A model generated the notes under the pieces. The model did no database searches and was not told the DNA's origin. It worked only from the letters and a program-made list of their open reading frames with translations. This document shows positions 57,617 to 64,000 of a DNA stretch of 64,000 nucleotides, in pieces; within the stretch, counting starts at the first letter, position 1; every line of letters begins with the position of its first letter. This DNA comes from Amygdalobacter indicium (GTDB lineage: Bacteria; Bacillota; Clostridia; Saccharofermentanales; Fastidiosipilaceae). Where the stretch lies: the NCBI RefSeq assembly GCF_029101545.1, contig NZ_CP118866.1, positions 310,001-374,000 on the forward strand, read 5' to 3'. Position numbers and translations under genes: made by a program.

Positions 57617-59251
57617 GTGTTGGATGTTGTACTGAATTTATTTAAGCGTTTGGTAGCGGAGGTCAGTCAGGGCTTTTTGTTGTTCGGCGGACCTTTGGAC
57701 ATCGTGGCCATGCTGCTGGATGTTTTCGTTACGACGTGTTTGTTTTATTTTATCTTGAAACTTTTGAGTGAAACTCGTGCCTGGCAACTTTTGAAAGGGG
57801 TCGTATTTCTGATCCTTGTCGGCCAGTTGTTTTCTCTTATGGGTTTGCAGGCGATCTCGTTTTTGCTGAATTCGGCTTTGTCCTTTTTAGCTTTGGCTTT
57901 GCTGGTGCTTTTCCAGCCGGAATTGAGAAAAGCTTTGGAAACGGTCGGCAGAAATACTTTGAATTTTATGCAAAGTTCACCTTTTGAGGGAAAGCCGGCG
58001 GAGGTTGTCGAGCTTATCGAGGCGATTAAAGTTGCCTGCCGTGATATGAGTGCGGAATATACAGGCGCTTTGATTTTAATTGAGCGCCAAACAAAGTTAG
58101 GGGAAATTATTGAAAAAGGTCAGGCTGTGGTGCTGAATGCCAGTATTACGTCGACGATGTTGGAACAAATTTTTTATAAAGGTTCGCCTTTGCATGACGG
58201 GGCTTGTGTTATTCGCGGCAATAAAATTTATGCGGCTCGCTGTCATGTGCCTCTATCCGGCTCCACCCGCTTGAACAAAGATTACGGCACCAGGCATCGG
58301 GCGGCTATCAGTGCCAGTGAAATCAGCGATGCGATTGCTATTGTCTGTTCGGAAGAACAGGGTTCGATTTCCGTTGCTGTTGACGGCAATTTAATTAAGG
58401 TGAAAGATGCCGACGTGTTGGCCGAAGTGCTGGAGAAGTTCCTGATTAGTAAGACAAAAGAGGAATTAACGAAGAAAAGAAGCTTATGGCAGAATTTGAA
58501 CTTCTTTTTCAACCGACAATTTGAATTAAATGCCGATGTTTTGGATGATTTGGCGAAAAATGCCGGATTGAATGCGGACAACGAAAAGCCGGAGGAAGCG
58601 GACGTTATTGTTGAGAACAGTGCCAATTTGCCGACTCCGACCTCGACGGTAAGAAAGGGTAAAGCCAAGCGCCGTTACAGCCGCTCCCGGATTGTTTTAC
58701 AATTAACGGCTTTGATTTTAGCGCTTTTCGTTTGGTTGTATGTGCAGGCTACTACCAATGTTGTCAGCAGTCGCAGATATAATGTGAAAATTACGGCCGT
58801 CAATCATCAGGAACTGGATAAATATAATGTTGATTATCGCCTGAGTTCCTGGAATACGGATGTGCTTTTGCAGGCCAGAGAGAGAAATTTACGTAATATT
58901 AACGCGGCCGATATTCAGGCGACGATCGATTTTAAGAGCCTGGAAGAAAGTATGAAGGAACAAATCCGGCAAGCTGTCAGTGAGAAGAAAACATCTTTGA
59001 AGGTTAATCTTCCTATTAAAGTTTCCGTGCCGGCCAAGCCCTACTACTCTTATCGCATTTTGAATAATAATCCGGCGACGATTGAAGTTGTATTTTTGCC
59101 GATATTGCAAAAAAATGCCGACGGTACGAAAGCGGCGGCGCCTGTGCCGACAAAAGTTAAAAAGGCAGCGGAAAATTGGGATAAATTGTTGAAAGCGACA
59201 GTATCTGTGCCCAACGGTAAATCCGCGAAAGTGACGAAGATGACGAAATAA
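57617..59251 (+). CDS. CdaA diadenylate cyclase fused to a CdaR (YbbR) domain
   Basis: N-terminal three membrane helices, then a DAC domain (residues 105-255) with LHDGACVI (DGA, 194-196) and GTRHRAA (RHR, 226-228): all CdaA catalytic motifs. After an unusual Asp/Glu-rich and Pro/Thr linker (300-345) comes a basic segment, a fourth helix (359-379) and a YbbR domain (380-480), the CdaR type regulator of CdaA. In relatives these are two genes. It makes cyclic di-AMP. Start GTG 57617 with TAGGAA. The usual glmM neighbour is absent here. Confidence 0.88.
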   Translation: MLDVVLNLFKRLVAEVSQGFLLFGGPLDIVAMLLDVFVTTCLFYFILKLLSETRAWQLLKGVVFLILVGQLFSLMGLQAISFLLNSALSFLALALLVLFQPELRKALETVGRNTLNFMQSSPFEGKPAEVVELIEAIKVACRDMSAEYTGALILIERQTKLGEIIEKGQAVVLNASITSTMLEQIFYKGSPLHDGACVIRGNKIYAARCHVPLSGSTRLNKDYGTRHRAAISASEISDAIAIVCSEEQGSISVAVDGNLIKVKDADVLAEVLEKFLISKTKEELTKKRSLWQNLNFFFNRQFELNADVLDDLAKNAGLNADNEKPEEADVIVENSANLPTPTSTVRKGKAKRRYSRSRIVLQLTALILALFVWLYVQATTNVVSSRRYNVKITAVNHQELDKYNVDYRLSSWNTDVLLQARERNLRNINAADIQATIDFKSLEESMKEQIRQAVSEKKTSLKVNLPIKVSVPAKPYYSYRILNNNPATIEVVFLPILQKNADGTKAAAPVPTKVKKAAENWDKLLKATVSVPNGKSAKVTKMTK

Positions 59252-59285
59252 GAGCTGTCTCGGTCGGGTTAAGGCCGACGGGAAG

Positions 59286-59313
59286 TTCACAAATTTGAAA
59301 AATTAAGTATAAT
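59286..59313 (+). promoter_or_regulatory. promoter of thrS
   Basis: TTCACA (59286-59291), 16 bases, TATAAT (59308-59313). A seven-base hairpin GACAGTC/GACTGTC (59336-59353) sits just upstream of the ribosome-binding site. Confidence 0.6.
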
Positions 59314-59367
59314 TAATTCAACTGTTTATTTAGGCGACAGTCCGGAGACTGTCTGCAGGAGGTTTAT

Positions 59368-61146
59368 ATGTGCGATGATAAACAAGATGTGACGGAGAAT
59401 ATCAGTCGGCAAACAGCTAGTGCCGCAGCCATTGATGAAATACATGATGATGCTGAATATATGCAGCATTTTTGGCATACGACCTCACATATTTTGGCAC
59501 AGGCGGTTAAACGTTTGTATCCGGAAACTAAATTGGCAATAGGGCCCAGTATCAAAAACGGCTTTTACTATGATATGGAGCGTGAACCGAAATTCACGGA
59601 GGAAGATTTACGGGCGATTGAGAAAGAAATGAAAAAAATCGTCAAAGAGAATTATCGCCTGGAACGTTTCGAGCTACCGCGGGCGGAAGCTATAAAATAT
59701 TGGGAAGACAGAAATGAACCTTACAAAGTTGAATTGATTCACGATATGCCGGAGGATACGACAATTTCTTTCTATAAGCAGGGAGAGTTTGTCGATTTGT
59801 GTCGCGGCGGTCATTTGGATTGCACGGGCAGAATCAAGGCGTTCAAATTAACTTCTATTGCCGGTGCTTATTGGCGCGGTAACGAAAAAAATAAAATGTT
59901 GACCCGTATCTACGGTATCAGTTTCCCGCAAAAAGCGAAGTTACAGGAATACTTGGAGCAGTTGGAGCAGGCTAAATTGCGGGATCACCGGAAAATCGGT
60001 AAAGAAATGAACATCTTTATGATGTCGGAAATGGGACCCGGCTTCCCGTTCTGGTTACCTAACGGTGTAAAAATTAAGGAAACTTTGAAACAATTGTTGA
60101 TCGATAATCAAAAGCGTCTGGGCTATCAACAAATTGAAACACCGATGATTTTATCCCGGCAATTATGGGAAACATCCGGTCACTGGGCCCATTATCAGGA
60201 TAAGATGTATACAACGGTGATTGATGACGAAACTTTCGCCGTTAAGCCGATGAACTGCCCCGGCGGTGTTCTGGTTTATCGCAGTCAGCCGCGTTCTTAT
60301 CGCGATTTGCCGTTGCGTCTTTCGGAATTCGGTCATTGCCATCGCCATGAAAAATCCGGAGAATTGCACGGCTTGATGCGGGTTCGCTCTTTTACTCAGG
60401 ATGATGCGCATATTTTTATGACCGCAGATCAGATTGAGAATGAGTTGGAACAGGTAATTTCTTTAATTGATAAGATTTACAGCCGCTTCGGTTTTGAATA
60501 TCATGTTGAGTTGTCGACTCGGCCGGAAGATTCTATGGGCTCGGATGAAGATTGGAATTTGGCGACAGCAGCTTTGGAAGCGGCCTTAAAGAAACGGCAG
60601 ATGAAATATATTGTTAATCCGGGTGACGGTGCTTTCTACGGCCCGAAGATCGATTTCCATATTCAGGATGCTTTGGGACGTGAGTGGCAATGTGGAACGG
60701 CGCAGGTCGACTTCCAGTTGCCGGAACGCTTCGCCTTGGAATATATCGGCAGTGATAATGAAAAGCATCGTCCGATTATGTTGCACCGGGCAATTTACGG
60801 TTCAATGGAACGTTTTATCTCGGTTCTGATCGAACATTATGCCGGTAAATTCCCTTATTGGTTGGCACCGGAGCAGGTAAGAATTTTGCCTATTTCCGAT
60901 AAGGTTGCAGAGTATGCCGCCAAATTGCAGGATCAGCTCTTTGATGCGAATGTGCGTGTGACGACAGATGTGCGCAACGAGAAAATCGGTTATAAGATTC
61001 GCCAAGCCCAGGTAGAGCATGTACCTTATATGCTTGTTGTCGGCGAAAAAGAAGCACAGTCGGGGCAAGTGGCAGTTCGCAGCCGGGATGAGGGCGATTT
61101 AGGCGTTATGGATTTGGCCTCTTTCCTGCAGCATGCGCAAAAGTAA
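59368..61146 (+). CDS. thrS: threonyl-tRNA synthetase without TGS domain
   Basis: Class II aminoacyl-tRNA synthetase. After a 30-residue tail it begins with the editing domain (HTTSHILAQAV, with the HxxxH zinc/editing motif; CRGGHLDCTGRIKAFKL), then the catalytic core (MNCPGGVLVYRS, RHEKSGELHGLMRVRSF, QCGTAQVDFQLPERF) and the C-terminal anticodon-binding domain. The N-terminal TGS domain of about 60 residues found in most bacterial ThrRS is absent. Length 592 instead of about 640. No T-box is seen in the leader. Confidence 0.95.
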   Translation: MCDDKQDVTENISRQTASAAAIDEIHDDAEYMQHFWHTTSHILAQAVKRLYPETKLAIGPSIKNGFYYDMEREPKFTEEDLRAIEKEMKKIVKENYRLERFELPRAEAIKYWEDRNEPYKVELIHDMPEDTTISFYKQGEFVDLCRGGHLDCTGRIKAFKLTSIAGAYWRGNEKNKMLTRIYGISFPQKAKLQEYLEQLEQAKLRDHRKIGKEMNIFMMSEMGPGFPFWLPNGVKIKETLKQLLIDNQKRLGYQQIETPMILSRQLWETSGHWAHYQDKMYTTVIDDETFAVKPMNCPGGVLVYRSQPRSYRDLPLRLSEFGHCHRHEKSGELHGLMRVRSFTQDDAHIFMTADQIENELEQVISLIDKIYSRFGFEYHVELSTRPEDSMGSDEDWNLATAALEAALKKRQMKYIVNPGDGAFYGPKIDFHIQDALGREWQCGTAQVDFQLPERFALEYIGSDNEKHRPIMLHRAIYGSMERFISVLIEHYAGKFPYWLAPEQVRILPISDKVAEYAAKLQDQLFDANVRVTTDVRNEKIGYKIRQAQVEHVPYMLVVGEKEAQSGQVAVRSRDEGDLGVMDLASFLQHAQK

Positions 61147-61169
61147 GCGCCAATAGAACTTAGTTATTT

Positions 61170-61206
61170 AAGCATAGGTGTAATTCAACGCCTATGCTTT
61201 TTATTT
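61170..61206. terminator. bidirectional terminator between thrS and yibE-like gene
   Basis: 12-base near-perfect stem AAGCATAGGTGT/ACGCCTATGCTT with a loop of six, flanked by T-rich sequence on the plus side and A-rich on the other. It overlaps the stop of the minus-strand gene. Confidence 0.8.
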
Positions 61207-62423
61207 GTCTTTTGACCGTAGAAACAGGCGGAGATGAAAGAAGTGAGCGGAATGGTTAGAAGAATGGCAAAGGTGCCGATGATGCCATTAATTACTTCTA
61301 CCGCAAAGTGTTCCCGATTGAAAAAGAAATTCCAGGGCATGCCCGAGGCACTCAGCACCAAAATTGTTAATAAGGCGGTACCGATGTAAGCCATGATTAA
61401 AGTATTGGATAAAGTTGAGATCAGATCCTGTCCGATTTCAATACCTATTTTGTAAAGTTCCGGTAAGGTCAGATTAGGAGCCTGGGCTTTTACTTGCGCC
61501 AAAGCGGAAGAAATATCCATAGCAACGTCCATTACGGCACCTAAGGCTCCGATTAAAACCATGGAAAAAACCAGAGCTTGTAAATCGAGCTTGTGCGGTA
61601 AAGGTAAATTACCCAAAGTAATTGCCTCATCCCCTGTTATACCGCTGATTTTTAACCAATAGTTGCAGATAACGGCCAGAAAACCGGCAGCAATTACCCC
61701 CGCCAGGCAGCCGGAAACGGCAGCATAAGCTTTGGCATTATAACCGATTACCAAAAGATAACTGCTGAGAGTGGCATACAGGCAAACTAACAGTGTCATT
61801 AAGTAAATGTTGTAGCCGGCAATTATACCGGGGATAAAAACTAAAAGAATCATCAGAATTGTCAAAATCAGAGACAGCAGAGTATTGAAGCCTTTAACTT
61901 TACCGAATAAGAGTATAGCTGCACAGAAAATGCCCAACAACAGCAGCAATTTACCGCTGCGATCGTATTCGACGAAGACATAATTGCTCAGATTGGTCAA
62001 ACTTTCGCCGCTTTTGTGCGGTTCATATAATAAAACCCGATCACCGGCTTTAACTTGAGCGGTACTGTTAGCCGGATTGTTAAAATCGATGCTTTGATAG
62101 CCGATAACTTTATTTCCCTGATGTTCGCCGCTGTTCAGAGTAGCCGAAAAATTAATACGTAAATTAGGCTTCTCGGCATTTAAACCGGAAGGACTTTCTT
62201 TAACTGAAATTATTTTTTCAATTTCAGCCTTAATTAAATTTGCCCGATTTTCCGGCAAAGCTGGGAAATTACGCATGACCAGCAAATGGCCGGAGAAGAG
62301 CAATAAACAGCTGATAATAATTGTCAAAATGTATAATGAACGCTTGCTGCCGCCTGCAGGCAAACGTTTCGGCTCAGGTTGAAGACATGATAACGAAACA
62401 TCGGAGCTTACTGAATTATTCAC
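61185..62423 (-). CDS. YibE/F-like membrane protein
   Basis: 412 residues: one N-terminal helix, an outside domain of about 100 residues, then about seven helices in the YibE/F layout (VKGFNTLLSLILTILMILLV, LVFSMVLIGALGAVMDVAMD, TLSNTLIMAYIGTALLTILV). The family is membrane-integral and of unknown function. The start follows AAGGAAG with a rather wide gap of ten bases. Convergent with thrS. Confidence 0.8.
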   Translation of the reverse strand: MNNSVSSDVSLSCLQPEPKRLPAGGSKRSLYILTIIISCLLLFSGHLLVMRNFPALPENRANLIKAEIEKIISVKESPSGLNAEKPNLRINFSATLNSGEHQGNKVIGYQSIDFNNPANSTAQVKAGDRVLLYEPHKSGESLTNLSNYVFVEYDRSGKLLLLLGIFCAAILLFGKVKGFNTLLSLILTILMILLVFIPGIIAGYNIYLMTLLVCLYATLSSYLLVIGYNAKAYAAVSGCLAGVIAAGFLAVICNYWLKISGITGDEAITLGNLPLPHKLDLQALVFSMVLIGALGAVMDVAMDISSALAQVKAQAPNLTLPELYKIGIEIGQDLISTLSNTLIMAYIGTALLTILVLSASGMPWNFFFNREHFAVEVINGIIGTFAILLTIPLTSFISACFYGQKTNKKHRR

Positions 62424-62530
62424 GATCGCACTTCCTTATTCTTTTTTAGTCAAAAATATTTTTTCTCATTATACTAATTTAGCTGCGGCTTGAACAGATA
62501 AACAGGTGCAGCAGTTTGTTCGGTATGAGT

Positions 62531-62573
62531 CACAAATGATAATGTCCCGGTATAACACAAATGAAAATGTCCC
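62531..62573 (+). repeat. two 18-bp direct repeats, possible IS end
   Basis: CACAAATGATAATGTCCC (62531-62548) and CACAAATGAAAATGTCCC (62556-62573) differ at one base, 25 bases apart. Such repeats at the end of IS21-type elements (multiple terminal repeats) are known; no transposase gene is seen here. The intergenic stretch 62424-62765 holds nothing else except the small ORF at 62634. Confidence 0.4.
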
Positions 62574-62633
62574 AATATTGGGGTTTCGTTTTCATCAATT
62601 AACCGTTGGGAAAGTGGAAAAACCAAGCCTAAT

Positions 62634-62738
62634 ATGTCAGCTATGAACAAAATAAAAGATTTTTGCGAGACGCAGGGTATTGATTTTAGTGCGTTGGAAG
62701 CAGAATGGAATGCAAGATTTAACTTGGCTGTGTATTAA
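62634..62738 (+). other. short ORF in relic region
   Basis: 34 codons beginning MSAMNKIKDFCETQGIDF, without a convincing ribosome-binding site. It may be the N-terminal remnant of a mobile-element gene next to the direct repeats. No family recognised. Confidence 0.25.
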
Positions 62739-62765
62739 TGAAAAATGCAATTAACAAATTAGAAG

Positions 62766-64000
62766 TTAAACTTTCGAAACTGAAGAACGTCCTTCAGAAA
62801 CAACAATCTGATATTGGCTTCCTTTCCAATAAAATCTCATTTTTAACGCTTCCCAGCCGGAAGGAAGAGAAGGAGAAAAAGTGGGGATTCCGCTGTCGAA
62901 ATTGGCCCCCAAGAAGCCAAAGAAAATGCTTGACCATGTTTCGCCTAAACAGGCAAGATGAAGGCCTTCTTTTCCCGTATTGTTCATAATTTCGTGGAGA
63001 TCAAGATAGAGAGCTTTTTTTAGGTACTTTTCGGCAGCACTCTGTAAACCATTTTGTGCCGCAAAAAGCGCATGGCTGGCGAAACTCAAAGTGGAATCGT
63101 GCAAGCAACATGGTTCGAAATCTTCCCAAGCGTTCAGACGTTCCATGTGAGTGAATTTCTTTGGCATTCGGGACATTAGGAGCAGTGTATCAGCTTGTTT
63201 GATGACTTGATATCTTTGCAGACGATCAAAGCAAACATGATGATAGCTGGCACTATCATCGGTTTTTAGTGTTTTAATGTCAACCGGCTCTAACCGAGCA
63301 AAGGTTTCATCTGGCAGATATCTCCCTGTTTGAGAATCGCGGCATTCTTTTAGGTTGTCGCGAAGAGAATGCCATGCAAGAACTTCTTCATCACTGAGAG
63401 AAAGCTCTGTATATCGGCCAGGATCTGCTTTCTTGAGCTTTAGGGCTGCATTGATGGCCAAGTCAATATTGAACTTTACCATACAATTGGTAAAAAGATT
63501 GTTGTTGGTAATGCCGCAATATTCATCAGGACCCTTACAAAACATGAGGTCGGCGGAGGCATCGGGATGAATAATACAGCGGCTATACCAAAAGCGGGCT
63601 GTTTCGATGAGGACTTCCATAGCTTGCAAGTAAAAGTCTTCATCGTCCGTGGCACTAAAGTATTGCTGCATTGCAAAGGGAATGTCCGCAGTGATGTGCA
63701 ACTCACTGGCACCGATATCCCAGCTTTCACATTGCTCAGAGCCGTCGAAGGAGGTCATCCATGGATATCGAGCACCGTAATTGTTCATTTTCTTGGCGTT
63801 CTCTTTCGCTTGCGGGAGAGTATTTACACGATACATCAGTAAGCTTTTGGCAGCTTCTGGATGGGTATATAGGAAGAAAGATAGCATAAAGAAATCGGTA
63901 TCCCAGAAATAGCATCCCTTATACCGTGTATGTGTCAATCCACGGGCACCAATGCTTACGCTGCTGTCACGAGCAGAGCAGCTGGTAATAAGCTGAAATA
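62766..64000 (-). CDS. GH65 glycoside phosphorylase, 5' part outside window
   Basis: C-terminal portion of a glycoside hydrolase family 65 phosphorylase (maltose, kojibiose or trehalose phosphorylase type). Open to the window edge (before the first methionine candidate the sequence reads SIGARGLTHTRYKG). Seen: GCYFWDTDFFMLSFFLYTHP, NNYGARYPWMTSFDGSE, SELHITADIPFA and the acid Glu motif KGPDEYCGITNNNLFTN, then QVIKQADTLLLM. The phosphate-dependent cleavage releases a glucose-1-phosphate; the exact disaccharide cannot be told. It stands beyond a relic region with IS-like repeats. Confidence 0.9.
   Translation of the reverse strand, partial: FQLITSCSARDSSVSIGARGLTHTRYKGCYFWDTDFFMLSFFLYTHPEAAKSLLMYRVNTLPQAKENAKKMNNYGARYPWMTSFDGSEQCESWDIGASELHITADIPFAMQQYFSATDDEDFYLQAMEVLIETARFWYSRCIIHPDASADLMFCKGPDEYCGITNNNLFTNCMVKFNIDLAINAALKLKKADPGRYTELSLSDEEVLAWHSLRDNLKECRDSQTGRYLPDETFARLEPVDIKTLKTDDSASYHHVCFDRLQRYQVIKQADTLLLMSRMPKKFTHMERLNAWEDFEPCCLHDSTLSFASHALFAAQNGLQSAAEKYLKKALYLDLHEIMNNTGKEGLHLACLGETWSSIFFGFLGANFDSGIPTFSPSLPSGWEALKMRFYWKGSQYQIVVSEGRSSVSKV

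Noticed and set aside
59252..59367. T-box riboswitch before thrS
   Set aside because: The leader is short, without the T-box sequence or specifier loop; only a small hairpin is present.

Overview
The window reads as a chromosomal segment of a low-to-moderate G+C Gram-positive bacterium of the Clostridia. The complete 16S/23S/5S operon, clostridial families (small J-domain protein with a Cys-rich tail, MurT/GatD, RqcP plus a DivIC-like protein) and lipoprotein signals all point there. The 16S leader and V1 region look Oscillospiraceae-like. A relative of Mageeibacillus is possible, but that is recollection and not a database result.

Layout. 1-9.9 kb: truncated MMPL exporter, class II GalT, aminopeptidase C, then on the minus strand a flavoprotein, an acyl-CoA synthetase and MalQ. 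9.9-14.3 kb: cell-wall block (membrane-anchored glucosaminidase, MurT, GatD, HAD phosphatase). 14.4-20.4 kb: DUF5685 protein, the remains of an ABC exporter gene, J-domain protein, membrane protein, degenerate M28 lipoprotein, inositol-phosphatase family protein, pyridoxal kinase and a small Tudor-like protein. 20.5-30 kb: DeoR regulator, a 35-codon leader ORF, class II aldolase, MtnA-type isomerase, BMP-type nucleoside ABC importer (four genes), Gfo/Idh oxidoreductase and a DUF985 cupin. I read this as a 5-deoxypentose/5'-deoxynucleoside salvage locus in the style of the DHAP shunt. 30-32.4 kb: a tetrahydrofolate riboswitch controlling an unusually long FolT-like ECF S component, then a DNA-entry nuclease.

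32.4-37.8 kb: rRNA operon (16S, tRNA-Ala, 23S, 5S) and tRNA-Asn. 37.9-44.3 kb: MupG-family protein, a tandem pair of unknown membrane-anchored proteins, and potABCD on the minus strand. 44.5-50 kb: flippase-like protein, small unknown protein, RqcP and DivIC-like on plus; recR, ybaB, dnaX and the SRP RNA on minus. 50-62.4 kb: surface protein with an atypical sorting-like tail, membrane-anchored thioredoxin-fold protein, a tnpB-only IS605-type element, divergent IspF, a TrxB-like flavoprotein without CxxC, IspD, RadA, a CdaA-CdaR fusion, ThrRS without TGS, and a YibE/F protein. 62.4-64 kb: relic IS-like repeats and a GH65 phosphorylase cut by the window end.

Most interesting: the deoxypentose salvage locus with its own importer and leader peptide, the natural diadenylate cyclase-CdaR fusion next to radA, the THF riboswitch whose P1 strand overlaps a second hairpin, and the compact tnpB element abutting ispF. 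Start codons were chosen from Shine-Dalgarno spacing where possible, so several differ from the longest open frame.
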